Part shown: piece by piece, positions 17,166 to 25,478 of the stretch
How the letters are laid out: the number at the start of each line of letters is the position of its first letter
How positions within the stretch are numbered: position 1 is the first letter of the stretch
Source of the DNA: Aquirhabdus sp.
Lineage (GTDB): Bacteria; Pseudomonadota; Gammaproteobacteria; Pseudomonadales; Moraxellaceae
Direction of reading: 5' to 3'
DNA length: 64,000 nt
NCBI GenBank assembly: GCA_030149815.1
Contig: JASLHI010000046.1
Location: forward strand, 1 to 64,000
Notes under the pieces: model-generated
What the model was told of the DNA's origin: nothing
The model's database searches: none
Seen by the model: the letters and a program-made list of their open reading frames with translations, nothing else
Made by a program: the position numbers and the translations under genes

Positions 17166-18721
17166 GCATACGAACGTTAGTTCTTGTTTTGGGTGATCAA
17201 CTTGATCTGCATGCTTCAGCATTTGATGGCTTTGATACTTCAAAAGACGCTGTATGGATGGCTGAGGTCGCAGAAGAATCGACCCATGTTTGGTCGAGTA
17301 AGCAACGAATCGTTATTTTCTTGGCGGCAATGCGCCATTTTGCGCAAGATTTACGCGAAAATAGTCGTCAGGTCTATTATCGATATCTCGATGACCCACT
17401 TAATCAGGGTACTTTTGCAACAGAACTTAAGGCCGATCTTTTAAGTCTTAGGCCTGAACGAGTCAAAGTGACAGCGCCAGGAGATTGGCGCGTTCTTCAG
17501 TCGCTAAGAGCCGTCGTCCAAGAGTCAGGCTTGGTGCTTGAGGTATCCGAAGATCGTCATTTCTTGAACACAGTGCGTGAGTTTGCCGCGCATGCCAAAG
17601 CACGCAAGTCGCTGCGACTGGAATATTTTTACCGTGAATTGCGTCAGCGGCACGGCATATTAATGCAAAAAGAACCCAATCAGTCGAAGCCAATCGAAGG
17701 TCGATGGAATTTTGATGAAGATAATCGCCAAACCTTTGGTGTCAAAGGACCGGGTATGCTGCCAGAGCGTGCTATTTTTTTACCTGATGCAATCACGAGC
17801 GAGGTGATTGCGCTAGTTGAAAAGCGCTTTTCTAAGCATCCTGGTTCTCTTGCAAGTTTTGCGTGGCCCGTATCGCGTGTTCAAGCACTAGAGGCATTAA
17901 GGCGGTTTATCGATGAGCGTTTGTATCTTTTTGGCCCTTATGAAGATGCGATGTGGCCTGGCGAACCATGGCTGTACCATTCGCATTTATCTGCAGCGTT
18001 GAATCTCAAGCTATTGGGCGCGCGTGAGGTGATTCAAGCGGCAGAGGAGGCTTATCACGCTGGACGAATTTCTTTGCAAAGCGCAGAAGGATTTATTCGT
18101 CAGATTCTTGGCTGGCGTGAGTATGTCCGAGGTATTTATTGGACTCAGATGCCGCAATATCAGGATAAAAATGCATTAGGGGCTACACTCGATCTGCCTT
18201 CGTTCTATTGGACGGGTGAGACAGAAATGGCCTGTTTACATGAAGTCATTACACAGACACTTGAGTTTGGATATGCTCATCATATTCAACGCTTGATGGT
18301 GGCTGGTCTCTTTGCCTTGCTCTTTGGAGTTGATCCTCGTCAAACTCATGAATGGTATCTTGCTGTTTACGTGGATGCTGTAGAGTGGGTAGAACTACCG
18401 AATACGCTAGGCATGAGTCAATATGCCGATGATGGGTTGATGGCAAGTAAGCCTTATATTGCTTCAGGAAAATATATACAGCGGATGGGTGGTCCATGTG
18501 CGTCTTGCTGCTACGATCCAGCACAGCGAACAGGCGAGAGCGCCTGTCCTTATACGACGTTATATTGGGATTTTTTGATCCGGCACGAAATTCTATTATC
18601 GAGCAATATGAGAATGAAGATGCAATTAAAGAATCTTACGCGGTTAGATGAAGCTGAACGTCGTGCCATAGTAGATCATGCGGCTATGATTCGTAAAAGG
18701 ATCAGTGGTATAAACGTATAG
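17162..18721 (+). CDS. phrB: FeS-type (6-4) photolyase / cryptochrome-related protein
   Basis: Encodes 519 residues of the DPRP family (PF04244). The N-terminal Rossmann-like antenna domain begins SIRTLVLVLGDQLD. The C-terminal FAD domain contains GWREYVRGIYW and a terminal iron-sulfur region. Cys358, Cys446, Cys449 and Cys462 have the spacing (88, 3, 13) of the four cluster ligands of Agrobacterium PhrB as I recall them (350, 438, 441, 454). These enzymes use light to repair (6-4) pyrimidine photoproducts; they bind FAD and a lumazine-type antenna. Translationally coupled to the DUF2256 gene. An additional free Cys450 next to the ligands is notable but minor. Confidence 0.93.
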   Translation: MSIRTLVLVLGDQLDLHASAFDGFDTSKDAVWMAEVAEESTHVWSSKQRIVIFLAAMRHFAQDLRENSRQVYYRYLDDPLNQGTFATELKADLLSLRPERVKVTAPGDWRVLQSLRAVVQESGLVLEVSEDRHFLNTVREFAAHAKARKSLRLEYFYRELRQRHGILMQKEPNQSKPIEGRWNFDEDNRQTFGVKGPGMLPERAIFLPDAITSEVIALVEKRFSKHPGSLASFAWPVSRVQALEALRRFIDERLYLFGPYEDAMWPGEPWLYHSHLSAALNLKLLGAREVIQAAEEAYHAGRISLQSAEGFIRQILGWREYVRGIYWTQMPQYQDKNALGATLDLPSFYWTGETEMACLHEVITQTLEFGYAHHIQRLMVAGLFALLFGVDPRQTHEWYLAVYVDAVEWVELPNTLGMSQYADDGLMASKPYIASGKYIQRMGGPCASCCYDPAQRTGESACPYTTLYWDFLIRHEILLSSNMRMKMQLKNLTRLDEAERRAIVDHAAMIRKRISGINV

Positions 18722-18787
18722 AGAATCAGCTTGCTCATAGCCCAAATCTTATATTTTATCGATTACAATCAGAATCAAGGTGAAACT

Positions 18788-19360
18788 ATGAAAGTAAGTC
18801 CAAGTAAAACACTGATCTTATCTGGTACGTTGATTCTGTTGAGTGCAATTCAGTCAGTATATGCAGAGAACTCAACGCCAGCAGTCATTAGCCCAGTCAC
18901 CAGTGTCAAGAGTATTAATCTGCCCCAATATCTAGGCCGCTGGTATGAAATTGCTCGCTTACCGATGTTTTTTGAACGTCACTGTGCTGGCAATGTCACA
19001 GCAACCTATAGCCTAAATCCAGATTTAACTGTGAAAGTAGATAACCAATGTATCACCTCAAATGGCAAGACTATTCAATCTATTGGTCAGGCAACTCCTA
19101 TAGATACCAGTAATGCAAAATTATCGGTGACGTTTTTACCATCATGGTTACGTTGGACTGGGTTCGCAAAAGCGCCGTATTGGATTCTTAAAATTGATGA
19201 CCATTACACAACCGCTTTAATCGGAGAACCTAGCCGAAAATACCTTTGGATACTGTCGCGTACATCGCAGATTGCACCAGAAACTTATCATGAATATGTT
19301 CTGGAAGCTCAGCGTCAAGGCTTTAATACGAGTCAACTGATCATTACCCCTCAGAAATAA
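18788..19360 (+). CDS. blc: Lipocalin family protein (Blc-like)
   Basis: The start at 18788 (MKVSPSKTLILSG) follows AAGGTG and gives a normal signal peptide ending SVYA (about residue 26); no lipobox Cys is present, so it would be periplasmic rather than an outer-membrane lipoprotein like E. coli Blc. The 190-residue product carries the lipocalin signature YLGRWYEIARLPMFFE (GxW at about residue 52) and the second motif region YLWILSRT. Bacterial lipocalins bind lipids or other hydrophobic ligands. It is last in the run with the photolyase (66 bp gap), a pairing seen in other proteobacteria. Its functional link to light stress is inference. Confidence 0.9.
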   Translation: MKVSPSKTLILSGTLILLSAIQSVYAENSTPAVISPVTSVKSINLPQYLGRWYEIARLPMFFERHCAGNVTATYSLNPDLTVKVDNQCITSNGKTIQSIGQATPIDTSNAKLSVTFLPSWLRWTGFAKAPYWILKIDDHYTTALIGEPSRKYLWILSRTSQIAPETYHEYVLEAQRQGFNTSQLIITPQK

Positions 19361-19430
19361 TTAGGGTATTGATGTAGTCTTAGATGCATAAGTCTTGGAA
19401 AAAATTCTCTTAATCTAGATTATTTCAGGT

Positions 19431-19472
19431 GAAATGTAGAAAATAAATTGATTAATTTAGATCCTACATTTC
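19431..19472. terminator. Possible bidirectional terminator between lipocalin and ribA
   Basis: GAAATGTAG (19431-19439) and CTACATTTC (19464-19472) are complementary across a 24-nt AT-rich loop, in the spacer between two convergent genes. The long loop makes this tentative. Confidence 0.35.
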
Positions 19473-19579
19473 ATAAGCAACTTATCATGAATGTGTTTTT
19501 TAAGCTTCAAGCGGTTAAATAATTTGCGTAATATTGATTTTTAATTTGAAAACTGCTGCATCCTATTTGAGGAAATATC

Positions 19580-20182
19580 TTAAAAATCGCTGCTTTCATA
19601 CATATGTGACATACGTTTTTGCTTTGTTTCGAGATAACTTTTATTGAAAATGTTTAAGCCGACTTTTAGCGGAACACGTTTAACAACGTTAATTCCAAAA
19701 TCTGTCAATGCTTTAATTTTTAAAGGATTATTTGTAATAATTTTTATATCTTTTATTTTTAAATAATCCAACATAATTTTACACATATCATATTTACGAG
19801 CATCTGCTGGCAGATCTAATAATAAATTCGCCTCAAGAGTATCATGTCCTTGGTCTTGGAGTGCATATGCACGAATTTTATTGGTTAGTCCAATACCACG
19901 ACCTTCTTGGCGTAGGTATAAAATCACGCCTTGGCCTTCGTCATTAATCATTTTCATGGTTGAATGGAGTTGTGGTCCACAATCACATTTTAGTGAACCA
20001 AAAGCATCACCTGTTAAGCATTCTGAATGAATTCTGACGAGCACTGGTTTGTCAGGTTTAGTATTCATGCCTTTAACAAGAGCGATATGCTCTTCACCAG
20101 TGCTTTTATCCTGAAATGCTATTATTTCAAAATCGCCAAATGCTGTAGGTAACTTAGATTTGGAAACAAATTCAATAGCCAT
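19580..20182 (-). CDS. ribA: GTP cyclohydrolase II
   Basis: Encodes 200 residues, the standard length for stand-alone RibA. Zn ligands Cys55, Cys66 and Cys68 lie in SECLTGDAFGSLKCDCG, matching E. coli Cys54/65/67 with a one-residue shift. LRQEGRGIGLTNKIRAYALQ (about residues 95-115) holds the catalytic residues, and LDYLKIKDIKIITNNPLKI is the usual C-terminal region. It converts GTP to 2,5-diamino-6-ribosylamino-4-pyrimidinone 5'-phosphate, the first step of riboflavin synthesis. No FMN riboswitch consensus is visible upstream. Its nearness to flavoprotein genes may be coincidence. Confidence 0.96.
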   Translation of the reverse strand: MAIEFVSKSKLPTAFGDFEIIAFQDKSTGEEHIALVKGMNTKPDKPVLVRIHSECLTGDAFGSLKCDCGPQLHSTMKMINDEGQGVILYLRQEGRGIGLTNKIRAYALQDQGHDTLEANLLLDLPADARKYDMCKIMLDYLKIKDIKIITNNPLKIKALTDFGINVVKRVPLKVGLNIFNKSYLETKQKRMSHMYESSDF

Positions 20183-20519
20183 TGATTTTTATACCTCTAT
20201 ATCTAAGAATAAAATAAAAAAGATAATAAATATCTGATTTATTGAATTAAAATATTTAGCATTTATGTGTCTTTACTATTGAATAATAATCTTTTTATAG
20301 TGAATTTTATGTGAAGCTAAGTGTGATGCCGCACTTGAGAGGTTGGCATGCAAACAAAAAATTCAGAGAGACGGAGTCTCCTAAACCGGTCAAATACCTT
20401 GCGAAGAAGTCAAATCCACCGTTTAACAGTGCTTAATCACTCCGGTACAATTGTAAATAAATCAGAAGTAAGCATTGTTGACTGTACTGAATCCGTCAAT
20501 CGCTATGCTTTTTAGGGCA
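20183..20519. other. Intergenic, no gene recognised
   Basis: Holds the ribA promoter region. I see a small hairpin (GAGAC 20368-20372, GTCTC 20376-20380) and a few GC-rich patches but no coding potential, riboswitch or transposon end. It may be decayed sequence beside the AraC fragment. Confidence 0.4.
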
Positions 20520-20882
20520 TTAAACTAACATTAAGTGTTGGTTACGATATTCTCCAGGGGTAATGCCTGTCCATTTTTTAAATGCTCGATAAAATGTGCT
20601 TTGTTCACTAAATCCAACTTTTTCAGATACTTCTTCGATCGTTAGTTCAGGAAACTTTAAAAAATCCATTGCCATATCGCAGCGGAGTTCATTTTTTAAT
20701 TTTTGGAAACTGACTCCTGCAGAGGCGAGTTGTCTGCGTAAGGTTTGCGATGTCATATACAACATGGATGCAATATCGTTCAGAGTTGGCATTTCTTTGC
20801 CAATATGAGCTCTTAATAATTCACGAATCTTAGAAACTAATGAATGACCACGAACAGCGATATAACCAACAATCTTCTTCAT
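20520..20882 (-). CDS. AraC-type regulator fragment (C-terminal HTH domain only)
   Basis: Encodes 120 residues that correspond to just the AraC/XylS double helix-turn-helix: MPTLNDIASMLYMTSQTLRR (first HTH) and TIEEVSEKVGFSEQSTFYRAFKKWTGITPGEYR (second HTH and signature). Regulators of this subtype normally have about 330-345 residues with an N-terminal effector domain, which is absent: no in-frame coding continues upstream. It may be the surviving 3' part of a deleted gene, or a stand-alone DNA-binding protein. The neighbouring divergent gene encodes an intact paralogue-type regulator, with different sequence. Confidence 0.7.
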   Translation of the reverse strand: MKKIVGYIAVRGHSLVSKIRELLRAHIGKEMPTLNDIASMLYMTSQTLRRQLASAGVSFQKLKNELRCDMAMDFLKFPELTIEEVSEKVGFSEQSTFYRAFKKWTGITPGEYRNQHLMLV

Positions 20883-21036
20883 GATATGTAAAGCACCTTA
20901 ATGTAATAAAAACAATGAAATACTTGTTCTATTTAACGCTTGGAATCAAGCTCATTTCTTGTATCGAAAATGATTGCATGGACTTTAATCATTTAAAGAT
21001 AGATAAAATTGCCTTTTGGTGACATAATTTTATCAT

Positions 21037-22065
21037 TTGACGACATGTACTAGTGGTGGTGATGTGGTTAGCTTAATTCGATCTTTACCGTTAAAAGGTT
21101 ATTCTGAGTTGGTGCTGGAGCTGGGTGGCAATCCAGTCGAGCTATTACAACGATTTCATATTGCTCAGAATATTCATCTGAGGCAGGATACTTTTTTGCC
21201 GTTCCATAGTTTAAATGGATTGTATGAGACGAGTGCCAAAGAGCTCAATTGTCCTGACTTCGGATTACGACTTGCTCGTCGCCAAGGGCTTGAGATTTTA
21301 GGGGCAATTGCTGTTGTGGCTCGTAACTCGGATTCTGTGGGGAGTGCTTATCAAGCAATTGCGCAATATTTGCATGTCCATAGTCCTGCATTACGATTGA
21401 ATTTGGATTTTATTGAAGATGGTTCATTGTGGCTTACGCTCGATATTCTTGAATTAGATCTCCCACAAGTGCGGCAGAATATAGAAAATGGTCTTGGTGT
21501 GGGTCTACAAGTTCTTCGTTTTCTTGCGGGGCCTGATGCATCGCCATTGTCAGTTTCTTTTTCTCATAAGCAGTTGGCAAAAGCGCATGTTTATAAAGAT
21601 TTCTTTCGTTGCAAAGTTTCGTTTGAACAGCCGATTAATGGCCTGCAACTACCTTCGACATTACTCACTCAAAAAATTAAGTCAGCAGATCCAGAAGTTA
21701 AACGTATCGCAGAAAAATACCTTGATCTTGATCGCGCATCGACAGCCAGTTTGTTGCATGAAGGGGTTTCGCATTTGATTCGACGACTCTTGCCGACTGG
21801 ACATTGCCGAATAGAAGTTGTGGCAGAAGAGTTATCCATGCATAAGCGCACGCTACAGCGGCAATTGGCAAAAGAAGAGGTACAGTTCGAGGATTTAGTC
21901 GATCGTGAGCGGCGTGAACTCGCATGGAAATATCTTACAGAATCCAATTTCCGTCTGACTCAAATTGCGGGACTTCTGGGTTATGCTGAGCAAAGCGGAT
22001 TGAATCGCGCATGTCGGCGATGGTTTGGAACGACGCCACGATTAATCCGCATTGATAAGAAGTGA
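21037..22065 (+). CDS. AraC family transcriptional regulator
   Basis: Encodes up to 342 residues. The N-terminal domain resembles the arabinose-binding-type domain PF12625 (LGGNPVELLQRF, FGLRLARRQGLEILGAIAVVARNS-like text), and the C-terminal AraC HTH starts at about residue 245 (MHKRTLQRQLAKEEVQFEDL, then LTQIAGLLGYAEQSGLNRACRRWFGTTPR). The start is uncertain: the frame opens with TTG at 21037, and GTG at 21064 is an alternative; no ATG or strong Shine-Dalgarno is visible. Its 3' end overlaps the convergent esterase gene by 24 bp. Members often control lipid or fatty-acid genes, so the esterase is a plausible target (inference). Confidence 0.85.
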   Translation: MTTCTSGGDVVSLIRSLPLKGYSELVLELGGNPVELLQRFHIAQNIHLRQDTFLPFHSLNGLYETSAKELNCPDFGLRLARRQGLEILGAIAVVARNSDSVGSAYQAIAQYLHVHSPALRLNLDFIEDGSLWLTLDILELDLPQVRQNIENGLGVGLQVLRFLAGPDASPLSVSFSHKQLAKAHVYKDFFRCKVSFEQPINGLQLPSTLLTQKIKSADPEVKRIAEKYLDLDRASTASLLHEGVSHLIRRLLPTGHCRIEVVAEELSMHKRTLQRQLAKEEVQFEDLVDRERRELAWKYLTESNFRLTQIAGLLGYAEQSGLNRACRRWFGTTPRLIRIDKK

Positions 22066-24123
22066 AGCTTGTTTAGGCATTTCAACTTGTGGCTCTGATT
22101 TTGTTGTCTGAGTAGCTTTGTTAAAGGATGCGCTATCCGAATCGCCTAAATCTTCATGTAAAATCCGCCGAATTTCTAGAATGGATTCGGGCGTGCCTTG
22201 CACACTATGTGATGAAATAATAATTTTTTCAGAACTGGCTCCATCCAGATGCGCACTGCGATAAGGAACGACTCCATCGTCAGAATTTAGTAGTGGCATT
22301 GAGGCTTTACGTTTCGCAATGATAGAGTGATAAAGTACTTTAGGTGAAATTGGTAATGTCGCTGCTGTGCGAACAAAAGGATCTGTGTCTTTTAGGTTAT
22401 CGATGCTATTCGGAATTAAGCGATCTTTTCCCGATGAAAGATTTACATTGTCCTCAGTCAGAATTTTTGTCACATCCTCAAAGCGAGTTAACAAACTAAT
22501 CGGCAACTTGATGGTATTACCAATCCAGCGTCCAATGGTATTGTTTGCGATTGGCGTCCCGTGATGAGGCGCGGCAATAAAAATCACCCGACTGACGTTC
22601 GGCATAGGATTAAAGCGTAGTATTGGATCAAGTCGAGTTCGAACCTTTGCTAGACGATCGTCGGTGAGTTTTGTTTTTGCAAATAGAGCATTCCATATCT
22701 GATCTTGCGAGGTAGAGACTAAAAGCCGTGACAGGACGCCACCCATACTATGACCAATCAATATCATATGATTGGATGCAGGTGCAGTTCCTGTTGGGTC
22801 AAAATGCTTTAATGTTTGAGTCAATGCATCACGGATAGTTGATAGGTTATAAGCAAGTGGGGCATTGGTTGGATAATATACCTGCCAGACTTGATAATGC
22901 TGCCTCAACATATCGTCTCCGAGGACTTCATTAGCGACATTTACCCATGCTTCTGGACTGCTTGCTAGACCATGTAGCATGACAATAATTTGGCGCTTAG
23001 GATCGTAAGGTTGCATGAGGTAGACATGCGGTGTGCTAATTCCTTCTGATAATCCTAATAAGGTTCGCAAAGACTGGGTTGCAAAACCTGACCGCGCCAG
23101 CCACAGACCGTAACCTGCAGTAAAATTTGCAGCAAGTGGAATCTGTTGACCACGAATATCGATTTTTGACTGCATATATGGGTCATAAACCGCGAGTTGT
23201 AATAGATGTGTGTTGAGGATTTCTTCTAACTTATCACCACTAAATTTAAATAAAACCGTAATTTCAGGTGATGACATTTCACTATATACAACAGATTTTG
23301 GAATTTGTGTTTTTAGTAGTTTTTTCAGCGTTAAGGTGTTATCTGCTAATGTCGATTGCGGATATACCGCCACCAATTCTGCACCGAAGCCATCACGACG
23401 ATAGACACTTCTCAGACCATTAAAACGTAACGATGCTGCTGGAATAATTTCTTGGGGTGTTTTTCGGTTTTCATCCTGAGGAAATGCGGATAAGTCGAGA
23501 TCAATGGTCCATTGACCTAAGTGAGTTGAATCTGAGGTTTTCAGCTTATTTTCTGTTTGATTGGTCTGGGATGCGGCTTGCTGGCGCTTGAAAAGTAGAG
23601 CAACAGCTTGTTGTACCGCATAATTATAATAATCCTTGACCTGTGTCTGGCGATCTTCAAATGCACGTTCGTTTGGTGAACGAGTAGTAAAAAATAGATA
23701 GGCGTAGGCATAGCGTGCAACTTCAAGCCAAGCTTCAATAATTTGTTCTGATTCTGTTGCATTGTTTACTGCATTTCCTTGTTGAGACAAAGTCATTGCA
23801 GATAGCATCCATGTTTCAGATAAGCTCGATAATCGCCGCTCATCGTTGATTCCAGCTGTATTTTGAAGTGCAGAAATACAGGCAGTGATTTGTTGTCGGC
23901 AGCGTTCTTCATCCAAACTGGCGACATTCAAAGCATCTTGTGTTGCTAGGCTGAGTTTGCCTGTCGTCAGAACATCACCACGTTGCAAAGCAATATAATC
24001 AGTTGGTTTCATTGAACTAACTTGAACCATCGCACAGCCATTCAATGCTAGAAGTAATATGGCGCTTGTAAAGGTACTCACTAAACGCAGATGACTTATT
24101 CTTTTTGAAAAATCGTGCATCAT
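22042..24123 (-). CDS. Lipoprotein alpha/beta hydrolase (lipase/esterase-like)
   Basis: Encodes 693 residues. The N-terminus has a lipoprotein signal with lipobox LNGC (about residue 30), so it is probably membrane-anchored. The C-terminal half is an alpha/beta hydrolase: PYDPKRQIIVMLHGLASSPEAW (oxyanion region), nucleophile elbow IGHSMGGVLSRLL (about residue 460), and a late His in HSVQGTPESI. The N-terminal 300 residues have no recognised domain. The substrate is unknown; PGAP1-like or phospholipase activity is possible. The start overlaps the stop of the upstream DUF4105 gene by 4 bp (ATGA), so the two are translationally coupled and probably work together. Confidence 0.85.
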   Translation of the reverse strand: MMHDFSKRISHLRLVSTFTSAILLLALNGCAMVQVSSMKPTDYIALQRGDVLTTGKLSLATQDALNVASLDEERCRQQITACISALQNTAGINDERRLSSLSETWMLSAMTLSQQGNAVNNATESEQIIEAWLEVARYAYAYLFFTTRSPNERAFEDRQTQVKDYYNYAVQQAVALLFKRQQAASQTNQTENKLKTSDSTHLGQWTIDLDLSAFPQDENRKTPQEIIPAASLRFNGLRSVYRRDGFGAELVAVYPQSTLADNTLTLKKLLKTQIPKSVVYSEMSSPEITVLFKFSGDKLEEILNTHLLQLAVYDPYMQSKIDIRGQQIPLAANFTAGYGLWLARSGFATQSLRTLLGLSEGISTPHVYLMQPYDPKRQIIVMLHGLASSPEAWVNVANEVLGDDMLRQHYQVWQVYYPTNAPLAYNLSTIRDALTQTLKHFDPTGTAPASNHMILIGHSMGGVLSRLLVSTSQDQIWNALFAKTKLTDDRLAKVRTRLDPILRFNPMPNVSRVIFIAAPHHGTPIANNTIGRWIGNTIKLPISLLTRFEDVTKILTEDNVNLSSGKDRLIPNSIDNLKDTDPFVRTAATLPISPKVLYHSIIAKRKASMPLLNSDDGVVPYRSAHLDGASSEKIIISSHSVQGTPESILEIRRILHEDLGDSDSASFNKATQTTKSEPQVEMPKQASLLINAD

Positions 24124-25157
24124 TTTAGTTTCTCATTGGCTAGATCTACACCAGGTACACCTTGTCTAATACGTGCTGAGAATTCTGGATCATTGTTGGC
24201 AGCGACCGCACGACTATTGATATGTCCACGTTCCTGTAGCGTTTGGAGCGTATAGTTTGGAGTCAGTAGGTGAATATCGTAAGCGTACTCATCTAAATAT
24301 CCCGAGAGGAGGAGGCGATAATCGAGAGGTAATGATGATGAAATACGTTTAGCCAGATTATAGACAATCGTCGTGCAGTTGGTGGTCAATGTATTATAGA
24401 ACATAGGTTTATTGGCTAACTGATTGGCTTCATTGGTGTAATTCAAGAACATCAATTGCAGATCTTCTTGAGGGACATTTAACCGATATAAATAAACCTG
24501 TTCACCACGAATATTGCTGCGAACGCGGACAATGTCACGCTCATCTGCGGCGATCATAATCGCTTCAAATTTTCTAAAAAAACCACCAATTGCTGAGAAG
24601 CTTTCAGTTCGCTCTTTGCGAATTTCCAAAGAGAAGACCACATGGCTTCCATCCTTAAATCCAAATGAAACCAGCGTGTGCGCAATTTGTGGACCCATCC
24701 AGTAAGACAAAATTAAATCTGCAGAGGTAAGTTGACTCAAATCGTATTGGCGTGTTTCCCAGCGCGTATCGTATTTTGTTTCGCTTTGCCAATTAAAATT
24801 ACGCACATGAGTGAGAGTGACTTGATTTCCATTGACATGTGCTTGCATGACTTGAGCGGTATCATCAGCCCAATCACGTTGATTCGACGGTTTGATGGTA
24901 CTCCACCATCCAAGCAAGCATAGAAAGGTAAAACCAAAAATATATAGAGCTTGCCAAGGTTTATTTCCGCCCCAGAGTTGCCAGAGCGTTAGACTACCTA
25001 ATCCTAGAAAAATGAAAATGATGGCTGCCTTGCCGAGTTCTGCACTGGGGAATTGATACCACAATGCAAGGCTGCACCAGATCATCGCGCAGACCAGAAT
25101 GAGCGAAATTACTATTTGTCCAACTAATGCTAAAAATGGATGAATATGAGAACTCAT
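24120..25157 (-). CDS. DUF4105 membrane protein
   Basis: Encodes 345 residues. Three hydrophobic segments occupy about residues 10-95 (IVISLILVCAMIWCSLALW, IIFIFLGLGSLTLWQLW, ALYIFGFTFLCLLGWW), followed by a soluble DUF4105 domain with HVRNFNWQSETKYDTRWE and NCTTIVYNLAKR. The conserved Asn-Cys in the latter is a possible papain-like (NlpC/P60-like fold) nucleophile, which is a family-level hypothesis. It forms a two-gene operon with the downstream lipoprotein hydrolase. Confidence 0.85.
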   Translation of the reverse strand: MSSHIHPFLALVGQIVISLILVCAMIWCSLALWYQFPSAELGKAAIIFIFLGLGSLTLWQLWGGNKPWQALYIFGFTFLCLLGWWSTIKPSNQRDWADDTAQVMQAHVNGNQVTLTHVRNFNWQSETKYDTRWETRQYDLSQLTSADLILSYWMGPQIAHTLVSFGFKDGSHVVFSLEIRKERTESFSAIGGFFRKFEAIMIAADERDIVRVRSNIRGEQVYLYRLNVPQEDLQLMFLNYTNEANQLANKPMFYNTLTTNCTTIVYNLAKRISSSLPLDYRLLLSGYLDEYAYDIHLLTPNYTLQTLQERGHINSRAVAANNDPEFSARIRQGVPGVDLANEKLK

Positions 25158-25478
25158 AAGGCGCTCTTAATCTTGTAAATTAGGGTATCAATCCAACCTT
25201 ATCTTTGATTTTATAGCACACTTTTCTTCAATTTGAAAAATTCAAAGACTTTGATTATTAATTAAAATTTTAGTATGAATGTGGGTTTTATCAACTGAGA
25301 CTAGATAAATAGAAATTTATACACGTTCAGTCCAAAACGCTACAAAACTGATCAAATATTTGTTTATTATTAAAAATATAGTTTTAAGAAGAAAATAGAT
25401 TTTCTATAAAGAATCTTTCTCGTACTCGTTAATTATAAATTTCAGCTCATTTTATTTTGTTCATATCGAGGTACTACA
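25158..25478. other. Intergenic, AT-rich; divergent promoters
   Basis: About 320 bases between the divergent DUF4105 and fadE genes. Very AT-rich; presumably holds both promoters. No clear operator or RNA structure seen. Confidence 0.45.

Noticed and set aside
20183..20519. FMN riboswitch ahead of ribA
   Set aside because: No match to the conserved core of the FMN motif on the minus strand.
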